Positions 1 to 8,839 of a stretch of 57,373 nt of DNA are shown here, piece by piece; within the stretch, counting starts at the first letter, position 1; each line of letters begins with the position of its first letter. The DNA comes from an uncultured Mitsuokella sp. (GTDB lineage Bacteria; Bacillota; Negativicutes; Selenomonadales; Selenomonadaceae): positions 1 through 57,373 of the forward strand of contig CAMCBT010000007.1 in NCBI GenBank assembly GCA_945873115.1. The letters run 5' to 3'. Below the pieces are notes generated by a model. That model was not told the origin of the DNA. It searched no databases and saw nothing but the letters and a program-made list of their open reading frames with translations. A program made the translations under genes and the position numbers.

Positions 1-3000
1 GTTCGTGATGCGGCCCGTCGTATTGCCGGTGAGGGCGTCTGTGGTGTAGAGTACTTTGATGTCCCCGTCGCCATTGATGCCATGGATGGTGACTGTCTTA
101 TTCGGCATGTCATCCCGGCCGTAGACCGTCTTGTAGATGTTGTTGCCATCCACCGGGGTCTTGCCGTTCCCATCCACGATGTAGGGCTTCGTCGGATCCA
201 TCGGGTTCGCCAGGTCCTTGGGGTCCACGGAGATGGAGGGAATGACGATCTGGGCCTTCTTGACGGTGGAGGTACCATTCTCGATGGTGATCTTGTAGTT
301 CTTCAGATCGTTCTTCGCCAGGTCCCCACCCTTCCGGCCGGTGACATCATAGGTGCCGGCGTCCTTCGTCTTCTGGCCCTTGGAGGCATCGCCCTTGCCG
401 CCATTGACGGCGGTGATGTCGCCATTCTTCTTGATATCTTTTTTTATCTTGTCGAAGCTGTCGCCATTGACCGCATTGTCCTGGACCGTGTACTCCGAGG
501 GGCTATAGGGGCTGAAGTCGCCGCCATAGGTGGCCTCGGTATCGCCCATATTGACCTTGAGCTCGGCCTTGTCCACAACGACATTGCCGCCACCATTATT
601 GTTGATGGTGATGTCGTAGTCGTCGTTGATGTCCCGGCCGGTGCCCGGGTTATTCGTAATAGTGGTCTTGACGGAGCCCCCGTAGGTGCCGGCATCCGGG
701 GTCTTCACCTTGTCCGGATCGCCGCCATTGTCCTTGTAGGTCTTCTTGGCGACTTCCTTTGCCTTGTCGTAGCCACCGCCGGGGATGACCGTATCGTTGT
801 AGGTGATATTGCCCTCGTCCCCATTGACGAAGCCGCCGCCACCAACCTTGTGCTCGTTGGTGATGTTGCCATCGCCATAGGTGGTCTTGCCCGTGGTATC
901 GACAGTGACCTTCCGCTTGTTGATGGTGAGCTCGCTATCGGTGATGTCCACCTTGTAGCCGTTGGTGGTCTTAACCTTGGCATCCGTGGTGTCGTCCGCC
1001 GTCACCTTGTAGACGGCGTTCTTGCCGTCGGCTGCCGTCTTGCCGGCATCGCCGCCGGTGCGGGTGGCCGTGGCGGGCAGGCCCTTGCTGCTATAGGTGA
1101 TGTCCTTGCCAGAGGAGTCCTTCACGTAGACGCGGCCACTCCCATCGATGTTGTTCGAGTCCACATAGTCCTTGTTCGTCTTGCCGTTTGCGTCCTCCTG
1201 GAAGGCCTTCGTGTAGGGGGTCTCCGAGACGGTCTTCGTGGTGCCGTCCTTCGCCTTGAAGGTCGCGACAGAGGTATCCACCTTGTTGTTTATCTCCGAG
1301 GAGTCCTTCACATCGCCGTAGGTCTTCTCGGAGGCCTCCGTCACCGCCTTGATGACGGGCTGGACCTGGAAGATGTACTTGTTGCCGGACTTTGCCGTGT
1401 CGTAGGTGTCGATAGCGTCCGTATTGCGGGTGCCCGCGCTATTGGTGGTGTCACCGGTGGAGCTGGCATGCCACTGGGCATTCGTATGGCTGTTGAGATT
1501 CGTGCCGAACTCGTTGCGATCCGGCGAGGCGGAATAAATCTTCCAGCTGCCTCCAGTGCCCGTGGTGATGCCCGCTGTGCCCGTGGTCTGATTGTAAAAA
1601 TGGCCGTCGGAGCCCTGCTCGTCGATGATGACAGCATTATTCGCCGTGCTCTTCGTGGTGATGGTGCCGTCGTCGTCCGTCTTCGAGGCGAGGGTGATGG
1701 AGCCGTCGTGGCCCGTAGAGGCGAGGCGCACCGTCCCATCTGCCGTGATGCCATGGACTGTGACGGAGGAGCCGGTGATATCCACCCCATCCAGGGCGCG
1801 GCTGCGGCCTACGGTGCCATCCATGTTGACGATGCCGGAGGCGTTGATCTTCAGGGTAGAGGCTGCCAGGTTTTTCTCCTGAGTGAAGCCCATGGTGGTG
1901 CCTGCCAAGTTGTACACATCATCCCACTTGGAGTCATAGCCATAGCCGATGGTGAGGTAGGAGCCAGAGCCATCCGGCTGGGCCGTGTTCGAAACAGACT
2001 GGTCACCCCACTTTGTGTAGTAGCCAGCAAAGGCGTTGCCTGCCGCATCCGTAAAGCGCTGGCCGAGGCTGCTATTGGCACTGGCCGCCTCGGGACCGCT
2101 GGTCCAGTAGAAGCCATTGGTCCTGCTGGCATCCGCAGGCGAGGCCACCGTATCGCCTGTCGTATCGAAGCGGGCGCTTCCCTGGCCGCCGACGAAGGTC
2201 GGCATCGATCTGCCCTGGGAGACGACGGAGTTTTCGAGGGCGGAGGTGATGGTCGCCAGATACGTATCCCCCACTTCGCTACCCGATCCGCTGGTGGCCA
2301 GAGCCTCAGAGCCCTGAAACCAAAGGGCGAAGCTTCGGCCCATGAGCTTTGTCGCAAGGGAGCCATCCTTGTCATTGGCGAGAATGGCATCGGCGAACTT
2401 GTGAATCCACCGCAGGCGTCCTGCATCGTCGCCGTCCGCAGCACCCACCCTGTACTTTTGCCAGAGGGCCTCGACCTTTGCCCGGGCCGTTGCATCCGTA
2501 TTATAGCTGGGGTCGCTCCAATCGATGCCATCCGTCAAGGACGCCCGGTCGGCTCCGGTATAGATGTAGCCGTACTGGACGAGAGCTGCCTTCACATCCT
2601 CCGGCGTCACATTGTAGGTGCCATCCGCATTCTTCGTGAAGCCGAAGTACTTGATGACATTGGCAAGACCCAATGTGATGTTTCCATGGCTATCGCGCTT
2701 GAAATCATCGAACAAGGTGGAGGGGAATTTCAGCAGGAGCGCATCGAAGGCCTTCTTGTCTGACATAAGCTTCTTGACGAGATCCAGATACTCCCCCGAC
2801 ATGGCAGCCGCGCTGTCGGTCTCGCTGTAGACATAGGTGTGATAGGCATTGCCGGAATCCACCGTTCCATGGACACGGACATTGCCTACCCCCGTGCCGC
2901 CCGTCGTATCGATGGAGAAGGTCTTTCCAGCGAGGGCGACGGCCGTCTTGCCGTAGATATTCACATCGCCGCCCTTCGTGGTGATGGAGCGGTTGCTGGT

Positions 3001-4569
3001 GGCAGCATCGGTATCATGGGTCAGAGGATTGTGCCCCACATAGAGGCCGGTGGAGCCATCGGTGAGATTCTTGCCGCTGCCGATATTGACGGCACCGCCA
3101 TTGGTGGAGATGTTGCCATCCAGAATGACGGCTCCTACCTCGTCCCCATCCGTATCCGAATGGAGGGTAAGCCCCAGCTTCCCGGCCCTGGACTTGATGT
3201 CGCCATTGATGACGATGTTGCGCTGGGCCTCCAGCGTCAGGGTCGCGTCGCCACCTGCCGTCTTCTCGATGGCATTGCCAGTGTTATCGCTCTTGGGCTC
3301 CACGGTGATGGCGGCAACCTTGTTCTTGTCCTGGGCCGTCACCGTGACGGAGGTACCCGCATTGAGGAGGGTTTCCAGCTTGGTGGTATTCACCCAGGTC
3401 TTCTTATCATCATTCGAATTGTTGGAAAGGGCGGTGGCAGCTGAGGTGCTAGCAGGATCGAAGCCTGTGGGCTGCTTGTCGCTGATGACGACCTCCAGCG
3501 GGTCGATCGTCCACGATCCAGCCTTTCCGGTCTTGCCCTTTGCGGAGAGAGAGAAGTCGCCAAAGTGCACCACGTCGCCGCTGGTGTCGATGCTGCCGCC
3601 GTTCACCTGGCCATCTGCCGTGAGCGTTGCGCCGTCTGCCACGGTGGTGTCTGCGCCGTTCACCTGGATGGAGCCGCCGCTAGTGCCAGCTGCCTTGCCC
3701 TCGGCGGAAAGCATGCCGCCGGCCACCGTGGTGCCGTCGCTTTCCAGGACAATCTGCCCCTCTGCGCCCTCGCGAGCCGTATTGGCTTCCACGACGCCTT
3801 CGTTATTGACGACGGAGCTCATGGCATCCCCTGCCGCCTTTGCCGTCATGAGGACGTAGCCGCTGTCAGCCGAGAGGGCTCCGGTATTGAGCACCTTGGC
3901 ATTTGCCAGCTTGCCGTCCACCCGGAAGTTGATCTTGTTTGCCTCGTCGGCGGAGAGGTCGATTTCCTTTGCGGCGGCGAGGGCAATCTTTCCCCCCTCG
4001 TTCGTGATGGTACCCTTGTTTTCCACCGTTGCCGCATGGAGTGCCACCAGGCCGCCCTGGGCGCGAATCTCGCCCTCATTGATGATGGGCGCGGTGCTCG
4101 CCCCAAGGGCCAGGGAGAAGGGGCTCTTGCCATTGGCAAAGTCCGCCATCTGGGCATTCGTCAGCTCTGCCGTGGAGGCCACGAGGCCGCCCACGTCCAC
4201 CCGGGCGCCATGGCCGAAGAGGACGCCGTTGGGGTTCACCAGGAAAATGTTGCCGTTGGCAAAGAGGGAGCCATCGATATGGGATGCAAAGCCCCCGGTG
4301 ATGCGGTTGAGGGCGATGGAGTCCAGGCCCGGCTGATTGAAGCGCACGGCCTCGTCCCTGGCGATATCAAAGGACTTCCAATCGATGGCCAGGCGATCCG
4401 TCTTCTGGTCGATGACCATGTTCTTGCCGTTTTCCGTGATATTTGCTGCGCCCGACTGGACGGAGCCATCCTGGGGCATTGCCTGGACGGCGCCGCCGAA
4501 GAGGCCAACGAGCACGGCCCCGAGGAGCGTACTCTTCTTCTGATACGTTCTGCGAATCCTTCTCTTCAT
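1..4569 (-). CDS. Haemagglutinin-like exoprotein (two-partner secretion, MBG repeats), 3' end outside window
   Basis: The frame is open from an ATG at 4569 (ribosome site AAGGAAGGA just upstream) to base 1, giving 1523 codons without a stop, so the C-terminus is missing. The N-terminus is basic (MKRRIRR) followed by a hydrophobic stretch ending GGAVQA, a signal peptide with likely cleavage near residue 30. Residues about 31-290 match the TPS/haemagglutination-activity domain: the hallmark NPNGVLFG begins near residue 112, followed by a VGGLVAST stretch. The middle is a Gly/Asn/Thr/Asp-rich beta-helix-like region. From about residue 1070 there are repeated MBG-type modules with KTYGD, TTYGDG, ATYGGD and VYGRDD cores. 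Proteins of this family are exported to the cell surface through an outer-membrane TpsB partner and act in adhesion. No TpsB gene is visible here; it may lie to the left. The family is clear; the ligand is unknown. Confidence 0.9.
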   Translation of the reverse strand, partial: MKRRIRRTYQKKSTLLGAVLVGLFGGAVQAMPQDGSVQSGAANITENGKNMVIDQKTDRLAIDWKSFDIARDEAVRFNQPGLDSIALNRITGGFASHIDGSLFANGNIFLVNPNGVLFGHGARVDVGGLVASTAELTNAQMADFANGKSPFSLALGASTAPIINEGEIRAQGGLVALHAATVENKGTITNEGGKIALAAAKEIDLSADEANKINFRVDGKLANAKVLNTGALSADSGYVLMTAKAAGDAMSSVVNNEGVVEANTAREGAEGQIVLESDGTTVAGGMLSAEGKAAGTSGGSIQVNGADTTVADGATLTADGQVNGGSIDTSGDVVHFGDFSLSAKGKTGKAGSWTIDPLEVVISDKQPTGFDPASTSAATALSNNSNDDKKTWVNTTKLETLLNAGTSVTVTAQDKNKVAAITVEPKSDNTGNAIEKTAGGDATLTLEAQRNIVINGDIKSRAGKLGLTLHSDTDGDEVGAVILDGNISTNGGAVNIGSGKNLTDGSTGLYVGHNPLTHDTDAATSNRSITTKGGDVNIYGKTAVALAGKTFSIDTTGGTGVGNVRVHGTVDSGNAYHTYVYSETDSAAAMSGEYLDLVKKLMSDKKAFDALLLKFPSTLFDDFKRDSHGNITLGLANVIKYFGFTKNADGTYNVTPEDVKAALVQYGYIYTGADRASLTDGIDWSDPSYNTDATARAKVEALWQKYRVGAADGDDAGRLRWIHKFADAILANDKDGSLATKLMGRSFALWFQGSEALATSGSGSEVGDTYLATITSALENSVVSQGRSMPTFVGGQGSARFDTTGDTVASPADASRTNGFYWTSGPEAASANSSLGQRFTDAAGNAFAGYYTKWGDQSVSNTAQPDGSGSYLTIGYGYDSKWDDVYNLAGTTMGFTQEKNLAASTLKINASGIVNMDGTVGRSRALDGVDITGSSVTVHGITADGTVRLASTGHDGSITLASKTDDDGTITTKSTANNAVIIDEQGSDGHFYNQTTGTAGITTGTGGSWKIYSASPDRNEFGTNLNSHTNAQWHASSTGDTTNSAGTRNTDAIDTYDTAKSGNKYIFQVQPVIKAVTEASEKTYGDVKDSSEINNKVDTSVATFKAKDGTTKTVSETPYTKAFQEDANGKTNKDYVDSNNIDGSGRVYVKDSSGKDITYSSKGLPATATRTGGDAGKTAADGKNAVYKVTADDTTDAKVKTTNGYKVDITDSELTINKRKVTVDTTGKTTYGDGNITNEHKVGGGGFVNGDEGNITYNDTVIPGGGYDKAKEVAKKTYKDNGGDPDKVKTPDAGTYGGSVKTTITNNPGTGRDINDDYDITINNNGGGNVVVDKAELKVNMGDTEATYGGDFSPYSPSEYTVQDNAVNGDSFDKIKKDIKKNGDITAVNGGKGDASKGQKTKDAGTYDVTGRKGGDLAKNDLKNYKITIENGTSTVKKAQIVIPSISVDPKDLANPMDPTKPYIVDGNGKTPVDGNNIYKTVYGRDDMPNKTVTIHGINGDGDIKVLYTTDALTGNTTGRITN

Positions 4570-4666
4570 ATAATTTCCTTCCTTGTCCTTTGGAATCCTT
4601 TGAGAACTCCTGCTGGCCTATCTGGGGCTTCCCGCCGACCTTTGGCAGACGCTCCCCCAAGATATC

Positions 4667-4695
4667 CTAGTAAACTACTCTATAGGCTAATACAA
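4667..4695 (-). promoter_or_regulatory. Possible promoter of the adhesin gene
   Basis: On the minus strand TTGTAT (4690-4695) and TACTAG (4667-4672) are separated by 17 bases and lie about 100 bases before the adhesin start, in the gap after tadA. The -10 is imperfect. An overlapping alternative, TTGACG followed by TAGCCT, lies slightly further upstream. Position is sensible but the match is weak. Confidence 0.35.
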
Positions 4696-4700
4696 ACGTC

Positions 4701-5213
4701 CTATTTCGTCAAGATGTCTTCTCTAAAAATTTTCGGGGTTTTGCGACATCTATCGACTTTTCGCCGGGCCCGAAAGAAATCCTTCATAATCTGCCGACAC
4801 TCCTCTGCCAGCACCCCTGCCGTCACCTCCGGCGTATGGTTGAGGGCCGGGTGGCCTGGGATGTTGAAGATGGACTCGCAGGCCCCCGCCCGGCTGTCGG
4901 TGCTGCCGTAGACGATCCGATCCAGGCGGCTCATGACGATGGCCCCAGCGCACATGGGACAGGGCTCTATGGTCACATAGAGGGTAAGGCCCGTCAGGCG
5001 CCAGCGGCCGAGCTTCTCGCAGGCGGCACGGATGGCCACCATTTCCGCGTGGGCGGTGGCGTCGTGCTCTGTCTCCCGGAGATTATACCCAGTAGACACA
5101 ATTTCGCCCTCGCCATCCACGAGGACTGCGCCGATGGGAACCTCTCCCAGCTCATGCGCACGCCTCGCCTCGGCAAGGGCGAGCTTCATATAGTATTCAT
5201 CCGATTCTTTCAT
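4701..5213 (-). CDS. tadA: tRNA-specific adenosine deaminase TadA
   Basis: 170 aa. TadA converts adenosine-34 to inosine in the anticodon of tRNA-Arg(ACG), a cytoplasmic essential function. The zinc-dependent deaminase signature is intact: HAE at 55-57 (zinc ligand plus proton-shuttling glutamate) and PCPMC at 84-88 (two zinc cysteines). Length is normal for TadA. The start overlaps the last 17 bases of the small upstream gene, so the two are probably transcribed together and translationally coupled. The adhesin gene follows after a 131-base gap that may hold its own promoter. Confidence 0.93.
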   Translation of the reverse strand: MKESDEYYMKLALAEARRAHELGEVPIGAVLVDGEGEIVSTGYNLRETEHDATAHAEMVAIRAACEKLGRWRLTGLTLYVTIEPCPMCAGAIVMSRLDRIVYGSTDSRAGACESIFNIPGHPALNHTPEVTAGVLAEECRQIMKDFFRARRKVDRCRKTPKIFREDILTK

Positions 5214-5469
5214 TCTGCCTTACCTTATCCCGGACACCGTCGATGCGAGCCTTGCCCGTATAGAAGAGGGACTGGGTAGGCCGAAGGCTTGGGATATAGG
5301 CATCCCGCTCGCTATCCGGCTCCTCCTTCTTTTCCAGCTCCTTTTTCAGCACGTAGGAGAAGTTCTCTTTCTTCTCCTTGTGCGCATATCCCTGCTTGCG
5401 GGAAAAGGATTCCTCCGGATTCAGGTACACGCCTTTCGTACGCTCCACGCGCTCCACTCTATCCATCAT
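5197..5469 (-). CDS. Small charged protein of unknown function, upstream of tadA
   Basis: About 90 aa, rich in Lys, Glu and Arg, with no signal peptide or membrane segment; I do not recognise the family. The frame is open from 5520, but AAGGAGG at 5478-5484 sits 8 bases before the ATG at 5469 (reading MMDRVERVE), so I place the start there. The stop overlaps the tadA start. The central part (KKENFSYVLKKELEKKEE) looks helical. A TATAAT lies at 5537-5542, giving the pair its own promoter. A role linked to tadA is only suggested by the overlap. Confidence 0.6.
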   Translation of the reverse strand: MMDRVERVERTKGVYLNPEESFSRKQGYAHKEKKENFSYVLKKELEKKEEPDSERDAYIPSLRPTQSLFYTGKARIDGVRDKVRQNERIG

Positions 5470-5536
5470 AGCCATCCCCTCCTTCTCTCTTTTTCCAATT
5501 TCATGCCATAGAGATTTCAAAATCTTCTCTTTTCTA

Positions 5537-5580
5537 ATTATATCGGAGAATCACTCCAAATCATAAGTGATTTTCTCACA
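5537..5580 (-). promoter_or_regulatory. Promoter with TGTGA...TCAC palindrome before the tadA pair
   Basis: Minus-strand TATAAT at 5537-5542 has no good -35. Instead TGTGA (5580-5576) and TCAC (5570-5567), separated by five bases, are centred about 43 bases before the expected start point. This resembles activator-type promoters of the Crp/Fnr family, though the spacing is one base shorter than the classic six. The -10 is convincing; the activator site is an inference. Confidence 0.45.
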
Positions 5581-5660
5581 AAGAGGAAAAACGACTTGAA
5601 ATACATTCTTGTCCCGTCCCAACAGGTCTGCATTACACCTTTCTCGCAGACTCCCCCTTC

Positions 5661-5830
5661 TGAAGGCCTCCCTCCAGAAGGGGGCGAGGCAAGCTCAACA
5701 GGCTCGCAATGGATTTGCTTCCGAGAAACCTGTCCGGCCCAATGTATGAGCAAGCTTACTGTGGCAATCCATTGCGACCGAGGAAGTCTAGCTTGCCTCC
5801 CTCTCGAGGGAGGTAGCACGCGAAGCGTGA
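5661..5830. repeat. Palindromic intergenic repeat element (REP/MITE-like)
   Basis: This noncoding stretch between recX and the tadA promoter is built of nested inverted repeats. CGCAATGGATT (5705-5715) pairs with AATCCATTGCG (5766-5776). GAGGCAAGCT (5686-5695) pairs with AGCTTGCCTC (5790-5799). CCTCCCT/AGGGAGG (5796-5802 / 5807-5813) closes on a 4-base loop. CACGC/GCGTG (5817-5821 / 5825-5829) closes on GAA. Such structure is typical of dispersed palindromic elements. No second copy is visible in this window, so dispersal in the genome is untested. ORFs reading through it look like artefacts. Confidence 0.6.
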
Positions 5831-5885
5831 GGTCGGGAGTCTTGGTGCTGGCAGTTTCGACTTGGAAGCCCCCGCTAACCAAGAA

Positions 5886-5908
5886 GGAGGAGCCCTTAGG
5901 GCTCCTCC
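5886..5908 (-). terminator. Terminator hairpin containing the recX stop codon
   Basis: On the minus strand GGAGGAGCCC and GGGCTCCTCC form a 10-base stem whose TAA loop is the recX stop codon (5898-5896). The downstream sequence TTCTTGG is only weakly T-rich, so this may be a terminator or an RNA 3'-end stabiliser. Confidence 0.6.
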
Positions 5909-6465
5909 TCATTTTCCTGCTCTGTCTCCTCCCGGAAGCGGCGGACGGCGTCTCTGGCGATGGAGGCGTCGAAGCCGCTGCGGAAGAGGCTGGCGAGCAT
6001 CTTTTTTTCGTCGGCACCCTGCCGGTACTTGACCCGAAGCGTCCGGTAGGCTGCGCGTCCTTCCCGCTCCCCCGTGCTCTTTGGTACGCAGCTCGTCACG
6101 AGGGCGACGGGAAAGCCCTGCTTGATGAGCTTTGCCACAATCTGGCGCACGGAGCTCCGGCTCTCCTCGTAGAGATAGGCGAACTGCCTCTCGCAGGCGG
6201 CCTCGTCATTCAGATAGTGGAGCTCCTGAAGACGCTTGATGGCCGCGACGATTTCCTCCCGGCCGTAGCCCTTCCGCAGGAGCTTTTCCACCAGGCGGCG
6301 GGTGCTATACTCCTGCCGGGCCAGGATATCCGTGGCCGCCACGAGGGCCGTGGGCTTTGGCCGTTCGCTTCGCTCCCGCCGCTTTTCCCCCTTCGGGGTC
6401 CCGGTGGCCTCGTCCACCTCACCCGCTGGCTTTCTCGGACGCTTACTCCACATCTGCCTGGGCAT
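5896..6465 (-). CDS. recX: RecA regulatory protein RecX
   Basis: 189 aa from the ATG at 6465 (an in-frame ATG at 6453 is an alternative). RecX binds RecA filaments and limits their extension. The sequence has the three-helix repeats of the family: [19 protein letters not shown], then [12 protein letters not shown], then [14 protein letters not shown] and YRTLRVKY. The gene overlaps the 3' end of recA by 23 bases, the usual recA-recX arrangement, so translation is probably coupled. The C-terminus is very acidic ([10 protein letters not shown]), partly because those codons also form the terminator stem. Confidence 0.9.
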   Translation of the reverse strand: MPRQMWSKRPRKPAGEVDEATGTPKGEKRRERSERPKPTALVAATDILARQEYSTRRLVEKLLRKGYGREEIVAAIKRLQELHYLNDEAACERQFAYLYEESRSSVRQIVAKLIKQGFPVALVTSCVPKSTGEREGRAAYRTLRVKYRQGADEKKMLASLFRSGFDASIARDAVRRFREETEQENEEEP

Positions 6466-7558
6466 CCATCATGATCTGCTCGAGCATCTCGTCCTCCGAG
6501 GGCTCCTTTTCCTCCTCGTCGGATCCCACCACAAGCGGCAGGGCTCCCTCGTCCTCGGCAATTTTTGCCCGGACCTTCTTGTCCAGCTCGTCCACGAGGC
6601 CCGGAGTCTCGGCGATGGTCTTCTTGGCATTTTCCTTGCCCTGGCCCAAGCGGATATCCCCGTAGGAGAACCAGGCGCCGCTCTTGTTGACGATGTCCAT
6701 CTCCACCGCCATATCGAGGATGCAGGAGAGGCGCGACACGCCCTCGCCGTACATGATGTCGAACTCCGCCGCCCGGAAGGGAGGGGCCACCTTGTTCTTC
6801 ACGACTTTCGCCCGGGTGTGGTTGCCGATGAGCTGATCCCCCTGCTTCAGAACATCCTTCTTGCGGATATCGATGCGGACGGAGGAGTAGAACTTCAGCG
6901 CCCGGCCGCCGGTGGTCACCTCGGGGCTGCCGAACATGACGCCCACCTTCTCGCGGATCTGGTTGATGAAGACGGCGACGGTGCGGGACTTGGCGATGAC
7001 GCCCGTGAGCTTGCGCATGGCCTGGCTCATGAGACGGGCGTGGAGGCCCACATGGCTATCCCCCATCTCCCCCTCGATTTCCGCCTTCGGCACCAGGGCG
7101 GCGACGGAGTCTACCACCACGATGTCGATGGCGCCGCTGCGCACGAGAGCATCCACGATGTCGAGAGCCTGCTCGCCGGTATCCGGCTGGGACACGAGGA
7201 GATCATCGATATTGACCCCCAGCTTTGCGGCGTAGACCGGGTCCAGTGCGTGCTCCGCGTCGATGAAGGCGGCGACGCCCCCATTTTTCTGGGCCTCGGC
7301 AATCATGTGGAGGGTGACCGTCGTCTTGCCGGAGGACTCAGGGCCGTAGACCTCCACGATGCGGCCCCGGGGGAGTCCCCCGACGCCTAGGGCAATATCC
7401 AGGGGCAGGATACCCGTGGAGATGACCTCCACGTTCATATTCGCCTTCGCCTCGCCAAGCCGCATGATAGATCCCTTGCCAAAGTCCTTCTCAATCTGCT
7501 TCAGGGCCTGCTCCAGTGCCTCTTCCCTTGTCTTCGGCTTTCCCTTGTCTGCTGCCAT
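6443..7558 (-). CDS. recA: Recombinase RecA
   Basis: 371 aa. RecA is the ATP-dependent strand-exchange protein of homologous recombination and the co-protease that triggers LexA cleavage. Visible signatures: Walker A GPESSGKT near residues 72-79, the Walker B region [10 protein letters not shown], the L2-adjacent [13 protein letters not shown], and an acidic C-terminal tail ([11 protein letters not shown]). Length and start are standard, with GGGAGGA about 9 bases before the ATG. recX overlaps downstream. A strong TTGCAT-17-TATAAT promoter and a hairpin leader precede the gene. Confidence 0.98.
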   Translation of the reverse strand: MAADKGKPKTREEALEQALKQIEKDFGKGSIMRLGEAKANMNVEVISTGILPLDIALGVGGLPRGRIVEVYGPESSGKTTVTLHMIAEAQKNGGVAAFIDAEHALDPVYAAKLGVNIDDLLVSQPDTGEQALDIVDALVRSGAIDIVVVDSVAALVPKAEIEGEMGDSHVGLHARLMSQAMRKLTGVIAKSRTVAVFINQIREKVGVMFGSPEVTTGGRALKFYSSVRIDIRKKDVLKQGDQLIGNHTRAKVVKNKVAPPFRAAEFDIMYGEGVSRLSCILDMAVEMDIVNKSGAWFSYGDIRLGQGKENAKKTIAETPGLVDELDKKVRAKIAEDEGALPLVVGSDEEEKEPSEDEMLEQIMMDAQADVE

Positions 7559-7610
7559 GTAAATATCCTCCCTGTTCTATGTTTGTGATGGCTTATACTC
7601 ACAAAAGACA

Positions 7611-7644
7611 GCGCATAGCCTCCGTAAGTCCGGCGTCTATGCGC
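7611..7644 (-). promoter_or_regulatory. Hairpin in the recA leader
   Basis: GCGCATAG (7611-7618) and CTATGCGC (7637-7644) are a perfect 8-base inverted repeat in the transcribed leader between the recA promoter and its ribosome site. After the stem the minus strand reads TGTCTTTTG, a weak T-tract. It could be a leaky terminator of upstream transcription or a 5' stabilising stem. Confidence 0.5.
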
Positions 7645-7657
7645 ATCAGCTAGTCTT

Positions 7658-7686
7658 ATTATAGTAGATATGTTCTCTTTATGCAA
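7658..7686 (-). promoter_or_regulatory. recA promoter with GAACATAT in the spacer
   Basis: TTGCAT (7686-7681) and a perfect TATAAT (7663-7658) are separated by 17 bases. The spacer contains GAACATAT (7675-7668), which equals one half plus the centre of the Firmicute LexA box (GAAC-N4-GTTC); the second half is not conserved. Promoter call is strong; SOS control is likely on general grounds but only half supported here. Confidence 0.7.
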
Positions 7687-7713
7687 GCAAAAGAATTCTT
7701 GACTTCCGAAAAA

Positions 7714-8787
7714 TCATCGGCCACATTTTTTCCGAAGGGTCGCGAGGGACTCCTCATAGGGAGCCCGCAGGATGCCCCACTCCGTAATAATCGCCGTGAT
7801 GTGGGAGGCCTCTGTCACATCAAAGGCCGGGTTGAATACCTTGACATCCTTCGGTGCCATCCGCTCCCGATACCAGAGCTCCGTGACCTCCTCGCCGGGG
7901 CGCCCCTCAATGGGGATATCCGCCCCCGTCTGCGCGCTGAAATCAATGGTCGAGGAGGGAGCGCAGACGTAGAAGGGGATGCCGTAGTGCTTCGCGAGTA
8001 TCGCCACGCCGGAGGTGCCGATCTTGTTTGCCGCGTCCCCATTGGCCGCCACCCGGTCGCAACCCACGAAGATCGCCTGCACCCAGCCATTCTTCATGAC
8101 GGTGGAGGCCATGTTGTCGCAGATAAGGGTCACATCGAGGCCCGCCGACTGGAGCTCGTAGGCCGTGAGGCGCGCCCCCTGCAGCAGGGGCCGGGTCTCG
8201 TCGCAGAAAACCTTGAAGCCATAGCCCTTTTTCTGCCCCAGATACATGGGGGCCGTGGCCGTGCCATACTTTGCCGTGGCCAGCTGCCCCGCATTGCAGT
8301 GGGTGAGGAGCCCGTCCCCCTTCTTGACGAGGGAGAGTCCGTACTCCCCGATTTTCTCGCAGATGTCCATGTCCTCCTGCTTGATGCGAAGGGCCTCCCG
8401 GCGAAGCACCTCGAGGATGGCCGCCACCCCCTGACCCTTTGCGCCCTCGGCTGCCCGCTCCATGCGCTCCGTCGCCCACATAAGATTGACCGCCGTGGGC
8501 CGAGAGGAGTCGAGATAGGCCCTTGCCTCCCGGAGGTGCTGGAAGAAGTCCGCCTCCTCTGCGCCCTCCGCCTCCAAAGCCGCCAGATACATTCCGATAG
8601 CCGCCGCATCCCCGATGGCCGGTGCCCCGCGCACCTTCAGCTTCCGGATGGCCTCCCAGATTTCCTCCTGGGTCTTTAGATGAAGAAGCTCCGTCCGCCC
8701 CGGCAGTCTTGTCTGGTCGATGATGACGAGGGCCCGCTCCCCCTCGTCGAGGGCCAGCGTCTCATAGTCAAGTATGCTCTTTTCCAT
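7714..8787 (-). CDS. mtnA: S-methyl-5-thioribose-1-phosphate isomerase
   Basis: 357 aa. MtnA converts 5-methylthioribose-1-phosphate (and in some organisms 5-deoxyribose-1-phosphate) to the ribulose-1-phosphate form. Family features: RGAPAIG near residue 53, THCNAG with the catalytic Cys at 164, and GCDRVAANGD with the catalytic Asp at 244, followed by NKIGT. Ribosome site AAAGGAG precedes the ATG. It lies 52 bases downstream of a class II aldolase. That pairing, rather than the full methionine salvage set, suggests the shunt that cleaves the product to DHAP plus an aldehyde. No mtnK or nucleoside phosphorylase is adjacent. Confidence 0.93.
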   Translation of the reverse strand: MEKSILDYETLALDEGERALVIIDQTRLPGRTELLHLKTQEEIWEAIRKLKVRGAPAIGDAAAIGMYLAALEAEGAEEADFFQHLREARAYLDSSRPTAVNLMWATERMERAAEGAKGQGVAAILEVLRREALRIKQEDMDICEKIGEYGLSLVKKGDGLLTHCNAGQLATAKYGTATAPMYLGQKKGYGFKVFCDETRPLLQGARLTAYELQSAGLDVTLICDNMASTVMKNGWVQAIFVGCDRVAANGDAANKIGTSGVAILAKHYGIPFYVCAPSSTIDFSAQTGADIPIEGRPGEEVTELWYRERMAPKDVKVFNPAFDVTEASHITAIITEWGILRAPYEESLATLRKKCGR

Positions 8788-8839
8788 ATAGTTCTCCTTT
8801 GGAAGATGCCCGTGCTTCCCGCAGCCTCGCCGCAGGCTT

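Noticed and set aside
82-2763. 893-codon open frame on the plus strand, Gly/Val/Ala/Asp/Arg-rich
   Set aside because: It is antisense to the adhesin, whose frame gives a coherent secreted protein with TPS and MBG motifs. The plus-strand translation is low-complexity and has no ribosome site; open frames of this kind are expected opposite GC-rich coding DNA.
5538-6017. Open frame reading through the palindromic repeat and the recX end
   Set aside because: The translation is low-complexity and repeats the palindrome arms; it overlaps recX in another frame.
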